The translations under genes were made by a program, and so were the position numbers. From the NCBI GenBank assembly GCA_023634235.1, contig JAMKCF010000018.1, positions 4,989,474-5,053,473 of the forward strand: a DNA stretch of 64,000 nucleotides, in the 5' to 3' direction. This document shows positions 52,671 through 64,000 of the stretch, one piece after another (position 1 is the first letter of the stretch; each line of letters begins with the position of its first letter). The notes beneath the pieces were generated by a model. It was not told the DNA's origin, did no database searches, and saw only the letters and a program-made list of their open reading frames with translations. This stretch comes from Pisaster brevispinus. Its lineage: Eukaryota; Echinodermata; Asteroidea; Forcipulatida; Asteriidae.

Positions 52671-55600
52671 CGGCTGCGAAGCAAGGTCTCGCCGGCCGGG
52701 GTAATGGCCCAAAATAAATTTGAGGTGAAATTGGGAATAACTCCCGTTCTAGGGAGGCTAGAGAGATGAATTTTTGACCTGACTCTGCCTTAGGTATCCC
52801 TGCATCCGAAAATTAGAGTTCTGCGGCCGATGAGGGCAGGTTTCACACCGGAAAAGACCAGCAAGCGGGCACGCTACAAACCCCCCGCAAAACACCTTCA
52901 ACTCGTCTTTGCTGTCAAAGAGACAATAATGAGGTGAGATTGGGAATAACTCTCGTTCTAGGGGGGCTAGAGAGATGATTTTTTTACCTGACTCTGCCTT
53001 AGGTATCCCTGCATCCGTAAATTAGACTTTCACGGCCGATGAGGGCAGGTTTCACACCGGAAAAGACCAGCAAGCGGGGACGCTACAACCCCCCCGCAAA
53101 ACACCTTCAACTCGTTTTTGCTGTCAAAGAGACAAAGACAAAATAAGGATGGTCATTTCACCCCCAAGGCATCATCGGATCTGCACAAGTTTTATACCAC
53201 TGGAAAGCCCGTCTCAAGGGCTATCTCTGCCATGAATTTGGGGTCGCTGACGATTCTGTAGGCGAGGCGAGCGGCCTGGATGCTAGGCCTACTCCTAAGA
53301 GATATTAAAAAAATTCCAGGGGCCGGCTGCGAAGCAAGGTCTCGCCGGCCGGGGTAATGGCCCAAAATAAATTTGAGGTGAAATTGGGAATAACTCCCGT
53401 TCTAGGGAGGCTAGAGAGATGAATTTTTGACCTGACTCTGCCTTAGGTATCCCTGCATCCGAAAATTAGAGTTCTGCGGCCGATGAGGGCAGGTTTCACA
53501 CCGGAAAAGACCAGCAAGCGGGCACGCTACAAACCCCCCGCAAAACACCTTCAACTCGTCTTTGCTGTCAAAGAGACAATAATGAGGTGAGATTGGGAAT
53601 AACTCTCGTTCTAGGGGGGCTAGAGAGATGATTTTTTTACCTGACTCTGCCTTAGGTATCCCTGCATCCGTAAATTAGACTTTCACGGCCGATGAGGGCA
53701 GGTTTCATACCGGAAAAGACCAGCAAGCGGGGACGCTACAACCCCCCCCGCAAAACACCTTCAACTCGTTTTTGCTGTCAAAGAGACAAAGACAAAATAA
53801 GGATGGTCATTTCACCCCCAAGGCATCATCGGATCTGCACAAGTTTTATACCACTGGAAAGCCCGTCTCAAGGGCTATCTCTGCCATGAATTTGGGGTCG
53901 CTGACGATTCTGTAGGCGAGGCGAGCGGCCTGGATGCTAGGCCTACCCCTAAGAGATATTAAAAAAATTCCAGGGGCCGGCTGCGAAGCAAGGTCTCGCC
54001 GGCCGGGGTAATGGCCCAAAATAAATTTGAGGTGAAATTGGGAATAACTCCCGTTCTAGGGAGGCTAGAGAGATGAATTTTTGACCTGACTCTGCCTTAG
54101 GTATCCCTGCATCCGAAAATTAGAGTTCTGCGGCCGATGAGGGCAGGTTTCACACCGGAAAAGACCAGCAAGCGGGCACGCTACAAACCCCCCGCAAAAC
54201 ACCTTCAACTCGTCTTTGCTGTCAAAGAGACAATAATGAGGTGAGATTGGGAATAACTCTCGTTCTAGGGGGGCTAGAGAGATGATTTTTTTACCTGACT
54301 CTGCCTTAGGTATCCCTGCATCCGTAAATTAGACTTTCACGGCCGATGAGGGCAGGTTTCACACCGGAAAAGACCAGCAAGCGGGGACGCTACAACCCCC
54401 CCGCAAAACACCTTCAACTCGTTTTTGCTGTCAAAGAGACAAAGACAAAATAAGGATGGTCATTTCACCCCCAAGGCATCATCGGATCTGCACAAGTTTT
54501 ATACCACTGGAAAGCCCGTCTCAAGGGCTATCTCTGCCATGAATTTGGGGTCGCTGACGATTCTGTAGGCGAGGCGAGCGGCCTGGATGCTAGGCCTACC
54601 CCTAAGAGATATTAAAAAAATTCCAGGGGCCGGCTGCGAAGCAAGGTCTCGCCGGCCGGGGTAATGGCCCAAAATAAATTTGAGGTGAAATTGGGAATAA
54701 CTCCCGTTCTAGGGAGGCTAGAGAGATGAATTTTTGACCTGACTCTGCCTTAGGTATCCCTGCATCCGAAAATTAGAGTTCTGCGGCCGATGAGGGCAGG
54801 TTTCACACCGGAAAAGACCAGCAAGCGGGCACGCTACAAACCCCCCGCAAAACACCTTCAACTCGTCTTTGCTGTCAAAGAGACAATAATGAGGTGAGAT
54901 TGGGAATAACTCTCGTTCTAGGGGGGCTAGAGAGATGATTTTTTTACCTGACTCTGCCTTAGGTATCCCTGCATCCGTAAATTAGACTTTCACGGCCGAT
55001 GAGGGCAGGTTTCACACCGGAAAAGACCAGCAAGCGGGGACGCTACAACCCCCCCCCCCCGCAAAACACCTTCAACTCGTTTTTGCTGTCAAAGAGACAA
55101 AGACAAAATAAGGATGGTCATTTCACCCCCAAGGCATCATCGGATCTGCACAAGTTTTATACCACTGGAAAGCCCGTCTCAAGGGCTATCTCTGCCATGA
55201 ATTTGGGGTCGCTGACGATTCTGTAGGCGAGGCGAGCGGCCTGGATGCTAGGCCTACCCCTAAGAGATATTTAAAAAATTCCAGGGGCCGGCTGCGAAGC
55301 AAGGTCTCGCCGGCCGGGGTAATGGCCCAAAATAAATTTGAGGTGAAATTGGGAATAACTCCCGTTCTAGGGAGGCTAGAGAGATGAATTTTTGACCTGA
55401 CTCTGCCTTAGGTATCCCTGCATCCGAAAATTAGAGTTCTGCGGCCGATGAGGGCAGGTTTCACACCGGAAAAGACCAGCAAGCGGGCACGCTACAAACC
55501 CCCCGCAAAACACCTTCAACTCGTCTTTGCTGTCAAAGAGACAATAATGAGGTGAGATTGGGAATAACTCTCGTTCTAGGGGGGCTAGAGAGATGATTTT

Positions 55601-58600
55601 TTTACCTGACTCTGCCTTAGGTATCCCTGCATCCGTAAATTAGACTTTCACGGCCGATGAGGGCAGGTTTCATACCGGAAAAGACCAGCAAGCGGGGACG
55701 CTACAACCCCCCCCGCAAAACACCTTCAACTCGTTTTTGCTGTCAAAGAGACAAAGACAAAATAAGGATGGTCATTTCACCCCCAAGGCATCATCGGATC
55801 TGCACAAGTTTTATACCACTGGAAAGCCCGTCTCAAGGGCTATCTCTGCCATGAATTTGGGGTCGCTGACGATTCTGTAGGCGAGGCGAGCGGCCTGGAT
55901 GCTAGGCCTACCCCTAAGAGATATTAAAAAAATTCCAGGGGCCGGCTGCGAAGCAAGGTCTCGCCGGCCGGGGTAATGGCCCAAAATAAATTTGAGGTGA
56001 AATTGGGAATAACTCCCGTTCTAGGGAGGCTAGAGAGATGAATTTTTGACCTGACTCTGCCTTAGGTATCCCTGCATCCGAAAATTAGAGTTCTGCGGCC
56101 GATGAGGGCAGGTTTCACACCGGAAAAGACCAGCAAGCGGGCACGCTACAAACCCCCCGCAAAACACCTTCAACTCGTCTTTGCTGTCAAAGAGACAATA
56201 ATGAGGTGAGATTGGGAATAACTCTCGTTCTAGGGGGGCTAGAGAGATGATTTTTTTACCTGACTCTGCCTTAGGTATCCCTGCATCCGTAAATTAGACT
56301 TTCACGGCCGATGAGGGCAGGTTTCACACCGGAAAAGACCAGCAAGCGGGGACGCTACAACCCCCCCGCAAAACACCTTCAACTCGTTTTTGCTGTCAAA
56401 GAGACAAAGACAAAATAAGGATGGTCATTTCACCCCCAAGGCATCATCGGATCTGCACAAGTTTTATACCACTGGAAAGCCCGTCTCAAGGGCTATCTCT
56501 GCCATGAATTTGGGGTCGCTGACGATTCTGTAGGCGAGGCGAGCGGCCTGGATGCTAGGCCTACCCCTAAGAGATATTAAAAAAATTCCAGGGGCCGGCT
56601 GCGAAGCAAGGTCTCGCCGGCCGGGGTAATGGCCCAAAATAAATTTGAGGTGAAATTGGGAATAACTCCCGTTCTAGGGAGGCTAGAGAGATGAATTTTT
56701 GACCTGACTCTGCCTTAGGTATCCCTGCATCCGAAAATTAGAGTTCTGCGGCCGATGAGGGCAGGTTTCACACCGGAAAAGACCAGCAAGCGGGCACGCT
56801 ACAAACCCCCCGCAAAACACCTTCAACTCGTCTTTGCTGTCAAAGAGACAATAATGAGGTGAGATTGGGAATAACTCTCGTTCTAGGGGGGCTAGAGAGA
56901 TGATTTTTTTACCTGACTCTGCCTTAGGTATCCCTGCATCCGTAAATTAGACTTTCACGGCCGATGAGGGCAGGTTTCACACCGGAAAAGACCAGCAAGC
57001 GGGGACGCTACAACCCCCCCCGCAAAACACCTTCAACTCGTTTTTGCTGTCAAAGAGACAAAGACAAAATAAGGATGGTCATTTTACCCCCAAGGCATCA
57101 TCGGATCTGCACAAGTTTTATACCACTGGAAAGCCCGTCTCAAGGGCTATCTCTGCCATGAATTTGGGGTCGCTGACGATTCTGTAGGCGAGGCGAGCGG
57201 CCTGGATGCTAGGCCTACCCCTAAGAGATATTTAAAAAATTCCAGGGGCCGGCTGCGAAGCAAGGTCTCGCCGGCCGGGGTAATGGCCCAAAATAAATTT
57301 GAGGTGAAATTGGGAATAACTCCCGTTCTAGGGAGGCTAGAGAGATGAATTTTTGACCTGACTCTGCCTTAGGTATCCCTGCATCCGAAAATTAGAGTTC
57401 TGCGGCCGATGAGGGCAGGTTTCACACCGGAAAAGACCAGCAAGCGGGCACGCTACAAACCCCCCGCAAAACACCTTCAACTCGTCTTGGCTGTCAAAGA
57501 GACAATAATGAGATGAGATTGGGAATAACTCTCGTTCTAGGGGGGCTAGAGAGATGATTTTTTTACCTGACTCTGCCTTAGGTATCCCTGCATCCGTAAA
57601 TTAGACTTTCACGGCCGATGAGGGCAGGTTTCACACCGGAAAAGACCAGCAAGCGGGGACGCTACAACCCCCCCGCAAAACACCTTCAACTCGTTTTTGC
57701 TGTCAAAGAGACAAAGACAAAATAAGGATGGTCATTTCACCCCCAAGGCATCATCGGATCTGCACAAGTTTTATTCCACTGGAAAGCCCGTCTCAAGGGC
57801 TATCTCTGCCATGAATTTGGGGTTGCTGACGATTCTGTAGGCGAGGCGAGCGGCCTGGATGCTAGGCCTACCCCTAAGAGATATTAAAAAAATTCCAGGG
57901 GCCGGCTGCGAAGCAAGGTCTCGCCGGCCGGGGTAATGGCCCAAAATAAATTTGAGGTGAAATTGGGAATAACTCCCGTTCTAGGGAGGCTAGAGAGATG
58001 AATTTTTGACCTGACTCTGCCTTAGGTATCCCTGCATCCGAAAATTAGAGTTCTGCGGCCGATGAGGGCAGGTTTCACACCGGAAAAGACCAGCAAGCGG
58101 GCACGCTACAAACCCCCCGCAAAACACCTTCAACTCGTCTTTGCTGTCAAAGAGACAATAATGAGGTGAGATTGGGAATAACTCTCGTTCTAGGGGGGCT
58201 AGAGAGATGATTTTTTTACCTGACTCTGCCTTAGGTATCCCTGCATCCGTAAATTAGACTTTCACGGCCGATGAGGGCAGGTTTCACACCGGAAAAGACC
58301 AGCAAGCGGGGACGCTACAACCCCCCCGCAAAACACCTTCAACTCGTTTTTGCTGTCAAAGAGACAAAGACAAAATAAGGATGGTCATTTCACCCCCAAG
58401 GCATCATCGGATCTGCACAAGTTTTATACCACTGGAAAGCCCGTCTCAAGGGCTATCTCTGCCATGAATTTGGGGTCGCTGACGATTCTGTAGGCGAGGC
58501 GAGCGGCCTGGATGCTAGGCCTACCCCTAAGAGATATTAAAAAAATTCCAGGGGCCGGCTGCGAAGCAAGGTCTCGCCGGCCGGGGTAATGGCCCAAAAT

Positions 58601-61600
58601 AAATTTGAGGTGAAATTGGGAATAACTCCCGTTCTAGGGAGGCTAGAGAGATGAATTTTTGACCTGACTCTGCCTTAGGTATCCCTGCATCCGAAAATTA
58701 GAGTTCTGCGGCCGATGAGGGCAGGTTTCACACCGGAAAAGACCAGCAAGCGGGCACGCTACAAACCCCCCGCAAAACACCTTCAACTCGTCTTTGCTGT
58801 CAAAGAGACAATAATGAGGTGAGATTGGGAATAACTCTCGTTCTAGGGGGGCTAGAGAGATGATTTTTTTACCTGACTCTGCCTTAGGTATCCCTGCATC
58901 CGTAAATTAGACTTTCACGGCCGATGAGGGCAGGTTTCACACCGGAAAAGACCAGCAAGCGGGGACGCTACAACCCCCCCGCAAAACACCTTCAACTCGT
59001 TTTTGCTGTCAAAGAGACAAAGACAAAATAAGGATGGTCATTTCACCCCCAAGGCATCATCGGATCTGCACAAGTTTTATACCACTGGAAAGCCCGTCTC
59101 AAGGGCTATCTCTGCCATGAATTTGGGGTCGCTGACGATTCTGTAGGCGAGGCGAGCGGCCTGGATGCTAGGCCTACCCCTAAGAGATATTAAAAAAATT
59201 CCAGGGGCCGGCTGCGAAGCAAGGTCTCGCCGGCCGGGGTAATGGCCCAAAATAAATTTGAGGTGAAATTGGGAATAACTCCCGTTCTAGGGAGGCTAGA
59301 GAGATGAATTTTTGACCTGACTCTGCCTTAGGTATCCCTGCATCCGAAAATTAGAGTTCTGCGGCCGATGAGGGCAGGTTTCACACCGGAAAAGACCAGC
59401 AAGCGGGCACGCTACAAACCCCCCGCAAAACACCTTCAACTCGTCTTTGCTGTCAAAGAGACAATAATGAGGTGAGATTGGGAATAACTCTCGTTCTAGG
59501 GGGGCTAGAGAGATGATTTTTTTACCTGACTCTGCCTTAGGTATCCCTGCATCCGTAAATTAGACTTTCACGGCCGATGAGGGCAGGTTTCACACCGGAA
59601 AAGACCAGCAAGCGGGGACGCTACAACCCCCCCGCAAAACACCTTCAACTCGTTTTTGCTGTCAAAGAGACAAAGACAAAATAAGGATGGTCATTTCACC
59701 CCCAAGGCATCATCGGATCTGCACAAGTTTTATACCACTGGAAAGCCCGTCTCAAGGGCTATCTCTGCCATGAATTTGGGGTCGCTGACGATTCTGTAGG
59801 CGAGGCGAGCGGCCTGGATGCTAGGCCTACCCCTAAGAGATATTAAAACAATTCCAGGGGCCGGCTGCGAAGCAAGGTCTCGCCGGCCGGGGTAATGGCC
59901 CAAAATAAATTTGAGGTGAAATTTGGAATAACTCCCGTTCTAGGGAGGCTAGAGAGATGAATTTTTGACCTGACTCTGCCTTAGGTATCCCTGCATCCGA
60001 AAATTAGAGTTCTGCGGCCGATGAGGGCAGGTTTCACACCGGAAAAGACCAGCAAGCGGGCACGCTACAAACCCCCCGCAAAACACCTTCAACTCGTCTT
60101 TGCTGTCAAAGAGACAATAATGAGGTGAGATTGGGAATAACTCTCGTTCTAGGGGGGCTAGAGAGATGATTTTTTTACCTGACTCTGCCTTAGGTATCCC
60201 TGCATCCGTAAATTAGACTTTCACGGCCGATGAGGGCAGGTTTCACACCGGAAAAGACCAGCAAGCGGGGACGCTACAACCCCCCCCGCAAAACACCTTC
60301 AACTCGTTTTTGCTGTCAAAGAGACAAAGACAAAATAAGGATGGTCATTTCACCCCCAAGGCATCATCGGATCTGCACAAGTTTTATACCACTGGAAAGC
60401 CCGTCTCAAGGGCTATCTCTGCCATGAATTTGGGGTCGCTGACGATTCTGTAGGCGAGGCGAGTGGCCTGGATGCTAGGCCTACCCCTAAGAGATATTAA
60501 AAAAATTCCAGGGGCCGGCTGCGAAGCAAGGTCTCGCCGGCCGGGGTAATGGCCCAAAATAAATTTGAGGTGAAATTGGGAATAACTCCCGTTCTAGGGA
60601 GGCTAGAGAGATGAATTTTTGACCTGACTCTGCCTTAGGTATCCCTGCATCCGAAAATTAGAGTTCTGCGGCCGATGAAGGCAGGTTTCACACCGGAAAA
60701 GACCAGCAAGCGGGCACGCTACAAACCCCCCGCAAAACACCTTCAACTCGTCTTTGCTGTCAAAGAGACAATAATGAGGTGAGATTGGGAATAACTCTCG
60801 TTCTAGGGGGGCTAGAGAGATGATTTTTTTACCTGACTCTGCTTTAGGTATCCCTGCATCCGTAAATTAGACTTTCACGGCCGATGAGGGCAGGTTTCAC
60901 ACCGGAAAAGACCAGCAAGCGGGGACGCTACAACCCCCCCGCAAAACACCTTCAACTCGTTTTTGCTGTCAAAGAGACAAAGACAAAATAAGGATGGTCA
61001 TTTCACCCCCAAGGCATCATTGGATCTGCACAAGTTTTATACCACTGGAAAGCCCGTCTCAAGGGCTATCTCTGCCATGAATTTGGGGTCGCTGACGATT
61101 CTGTAGGCGAGGCGAGCGGCCTGGATGCTAGGCCTACCCCTAAGAGATATTAAAACAATTCCAGGGGCCGGCTGCGAAGCAAGGTCTCGCCGGCCGGGGT
61201 AATGGCCCAAAATAAATTTGAGGTGAAATTAGGAATAACTCCCGTTCTAGGGAGGCTAGAGAGATGAATTTTTGACCTGACTCTGCCTTAGGTATCCCTG
61301 CATCCGAAAATTAGAGTTCTGCGGCCGATGAGGGCAGGTTTCACACCGGAAAAGACCAGCAAGCGGGCACGCTACAAACCCCCCGCAAAACACCTTCAAC
61401 TCGTCTTTGCTGTCAAAGAGACAATAATGAGGTGAGATTGGGAATAACTCTCGTTCTAGGTGGGCTAGAGAGATGATTTTTTTACCTGACTCTGCCTTAG
61501 GTATCCCTGCATCCGTAAATTAGACTTTCACGGCCGATGAGGGCAGGTTTCACACCGGAAAAGACCAGCAAGCGGGGACGCTACAACCCCCCCGCAAAAC

Positions 61601-64000
61601 ACCTTCAACTCGTTTTTGCTGTCAAAGAGACAAAGACAAAATAAGGATGGTCATTTCACCCCCAAGGCATCATCAGATCTGCACAAGTTTTATACCACTG
61701 GAAAGCCCGTCTCAAGGGCTATCTCTGCCATGAATTTGGGGTCGCTGACGATTCTGTAGGCGAGGCGAGCGGCCTGGATGCTAGGCCTACCCCTAAGAGA
61801 TATTAAAAAAATTCCAGGGGCCGGCTGCGAAGCAAGGTCTCGCCGGCCGGGGTAATGGCCCAAAATAAATTTGAGGTGAAATTGGGAATAACTCCCGTTC
61901 TAGGGAGGCTAGAGAGATGAATTTTTGACCTGACTCTGCCTTAGGTATCCCTGCATCCGAAAATTAGAGTTCTGCGGCCGATGAGGGCAGGTTTCACACC
62001 GGAAAAGACCAGCAAGCGGGCACGCTACAAACCCCCCGCAAAACACCTTCAACTCGTCTTTGCTGTCAAAGAGACAATAATGAGGTGAGATTGGGAATAA
62101 CTCTCGTTCTAGGGGGGCTAGAGAGATGATTTTTTTACCTGACTCTGCCTTAGGTATCCCTGCATCCGTAAATTAGACTTTCACGGCCGATGAGGGCAGG
62201 TTTCACACCGGAAAAGACCAGCAAGCGGGGACGCTACAACCCCCCCGCAAAACACCTTCAACTCGTTTTTGCTGTCAAAGAGACAAAGACAAAATAAGGA
62301 TGGTCATTTCACCCCCAAGGCATCATCGGATCTGCACAAGTTTTATACCACTGGAAAGCCCGTCTCAAGGGCTATCTCTGCCATGAATTTGGGGTCGCTG
62401 ACGATTCTGTAGGCGAGGCGAGCGGCCTGGATGCTAGGCCTACCCCTAAGAGATATTAAAACAATTCCAGGGGCCGGCTGCGAAGCAAGGTCTCGCCGGC
62501 CGGGGTAATGGCCCAAAATAAATTTGAGGTGAAATTGGGAATAACTCCCGTTCTAGGGAGGCTAGAGAGATGAATTTTTGACCTGACTCTGCCTTAGGTA
62601 TCCCTGCATCCGAAAATTAGAGTTCTGCGGCCGATGAGGGCAGGTTTCACACCGGAAAAGACCAGCAAGCGGGCACGCTACAAACCCCCCGCAAAACACC
62701 TTCAACTCGTCTTTGCTGTCAAAGAGACAATAATGAGGTGAGATTGGGAATAACTCTCGTTCTAGGGGGGCTAGAGAGATGATTTTTTTACCTGACTCTG
62801 CCTTAGGTATCCCTGCATCCGTAAATTAGACTTTCACGGCCGATGAGGGCAGGTTTCACACCGGAAAAGACCAGCAAGCGGGGACGCTACAACCCCCCCG
62901 CAAAACACCTTCAACTCGTTTTTGCTGTCAAAGAGACAAAGACAAAATAAGGATGGTCATTTCACCCCCAAGGCATCATCGGATCTGCACAAGTTTTATA
63001 CCACTGGAAAGCCCGTCTCAAGGGCTATCTCTGCCATGAATTTGGGGTCGCTGACGATTCTGTAGGCGAGGCGAGCGGCCTGGATGCTAGGCCTACCCCT
63101 AAGAGATATTAAAAAAATTCCAGGGGCCGGCTGCGAAGCAAGGTCTCGCCGGCCGGGGTAATGGCCCAAAATAAATTTGAGGTGAAATTGGGAATAACTC
63201 CCGTTCTAGGGAGGCTAGAGAGATGAATTTTTGACCTGACTCTGCCTTAGGTATCCCTGCATCCGAAAATTAGAGTTCTGCGGCCGATGAGGGCAGGTTT
63301 CACACCGGATAAGACCAGCAAGCGGGCACGCTACAAACCCCCCGCAAAACACCTTCAACTCGTCTTTGCTGTCAAAGAGACAATAATGAGGTGAAATTGG
63401 GAATAACTCTCGTTCTAGGGGGGCTAGAGAGATGATTTTTTTACCTGACTCTGCCTTAGGTATCCCTGCATCCGTAAATAATACTTTCACGGCCGATGAG
63501 GGCAGGTTTCACACCGGAAAAGACCAGCAAGCGGGGACGCTACAACCCCCCCGCAAAACACCTTCAACTCGTTTTTGCTGTCAAAGAGACAAAGACAAAA
63601 TAAGGATGGTCATTTCACCCCCAAGGCATCATCGGATCTGCACAAGTTTTATACCACTGGAAAGCCCGTCTCAAGGGCTATCTCTGCCATGAATTTGAGG
63701 TCGCTGACGATTCTGTAGGCGAGGCGAGCGGCCTGGATGCTAGGCCTACCCCTAAGAGATATTAAAAAAATTCCAGGGGCCGGCTGCGAAGCAAGGTCTC
63801 GCCGGCCGGGGTAATGGCCCAAAATAAATTTGAGGTGAAATTGGGAATAACTCCCGTTCTAGGGAGGCTAGAGAGATGAATTTTTGACCTGACTCTGCCT
63901 TAGGTATCCCTGCATCCGAAAATTAGAGTTCTGCGGCCGATGAGGGCAGGTTTCACACCGGAAAAGACCAGCAAGCGGGCACGCTACAAACCCCCCGCAA
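52671..64000. repeat. Satellite subfamily 2 (17 units plus a partial)
   Basis: From the unit starting 52671 every block B carries caccgg, the state of block A, in place of caacgg; two units read cataccgg. Five of the seven length variants in the array and many of the private single-base changes lie here, for example 57488, 57512, 60464, 60680, 61461, 63310 and 63405. This side is visibly less uniform than subfamily 1. Confidence 0.85.

Larger units (their letters stand above)
14795..64000. repeat. 653-bp satellite array, 75.3 head-to-tail units
   Basis: Seen directly: the word cggctgcgaagc recurs at 14795, 15448, 16101, 16754 and so on to 63781, always in the same orientation. Following every unit gives 75 complete units and a 220-bp partial one. 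All are 653 bp except those starting 20019 (654, extra C), 20673 (654, extra T), 53324 (654), 54631 (658), 55289 (654), 55943-56596 region (normal, then 654 for the unit starting 56596) and 59862 (654), which together explain the 11 surplus bases. Inner units appear almost identical. 653 is not a multiple of three and all frames contain stops, so it is not a coding tandem array. The array is open at both ends: a gap on the left, the window edge on the right. The family is not one I recognise. Known biology: arrays of this size and uniformity are typical of centromeric or heterochromatic satellite DNA, but no such role is shown here. Confidence 0.98.

Noticed and set aside
53692..53889. A 65-codon frame recurring in several units (also at 20387, 55657, 56964 and 60230), and a related 75-codon frame at 54999
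   Set aside because: It is open only in units whose C run is 8 or 12 long; the majority units with 7 Cs break it. It has no known domain and the unit length is not a multiple of three, so it is not a gene.
63215..63490. Minus-strand frames of 85-91 codons in the array (also 20760-21017)
   Set aside because: Each exists only because of a unit-specific change, such as the extra T in the unit starting 20673, and is closed in other units.
14795..64000. CRISPR array or ribosomal, 5S, snRNA or histone gene cluster
   Set aside because: There are no short repeats with unique spacers, the units are uniform throughout, and no known RNA or histone sequence was recognised on either strand.
14795..64000. 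CENP-B box in the satellite
   Set aside because: The only ttcg on either strand that I found, in cttcgcagccgg on the minus strand, lacks the required A and CGGG positions.

Overview
The window looks like nuclear DNA from an animal, probably an invertebrate. The reasons are AT-rich non-coding sequence full of simple repeats, a tRNA-derived SINE-like element with intact A and B boxes, no dense reading frames, and a very long homogeneous satellite array. The sequence alone does not fix the species or phylum. I found no protein-coding gene, rRNA gene, functional tRNA gene or CRISPR array that I could support.

Layout. Positions 1-14694 are unique to moderately repetitive DNA. They hold a near-perfect 64-bp palindrome (1293-1356), long A and T runs, a TTTG-type microsatellite (4719-4880), scattered clusters of TGACCC/GGGTCA words (about 4420-4580, 4960-5010, 6195-6390), two decayed tandem repeats (about 9854-10150 and 10876-10970), the SINE-like element (about 11415-11510, minus strand), a CpG-bearing stretch with two E2F-type words and a CT tract (about 11890-12260), an AAAT microsatellite, a 21-bp minisatellite (13157-13278) and a 10-bp minisatellite (14077-14116). 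Positions 14695-14794 are exactly 100 Ns, a scaffold gap, so the join between this flank and what follows is not shown by sequence.

From 14795 to the end (49,206 bp) everything is one head-to-tail satellite with a 653-bp unit: 75 full units plus 220 bp of a 76th. Each unit carries two 205-bp blocks (A and B) whose starts lie 209 bp apart and which match without gaps at 191 of 205 positions, followed by about 239 bp present once per unit. I tracked the phase through every unit. Only seven units differ in length (11 extra bases in total), six of them in one C run and one in a T run. Most inner units look identical by eye.

The rare variants are the most informative signal. They show a sharp subfamily boundary at the unit starting 52671, a repeated pair of linked variants exactly five units apart, three-unit and two-unit block patterns further right, and more private changes toward the right end of the window. 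This fits expansion and homogenisation by unequal exchange in blocks of 2, 3 and 5 units. Each unit also holds several short perfect inverted repeats, and block A holds an Sm-site-like word that block B lacks. Whether the array is transcribed or has a role (centromeric, heterochromatic or RNA-producing) cannot be told from sequence alone.
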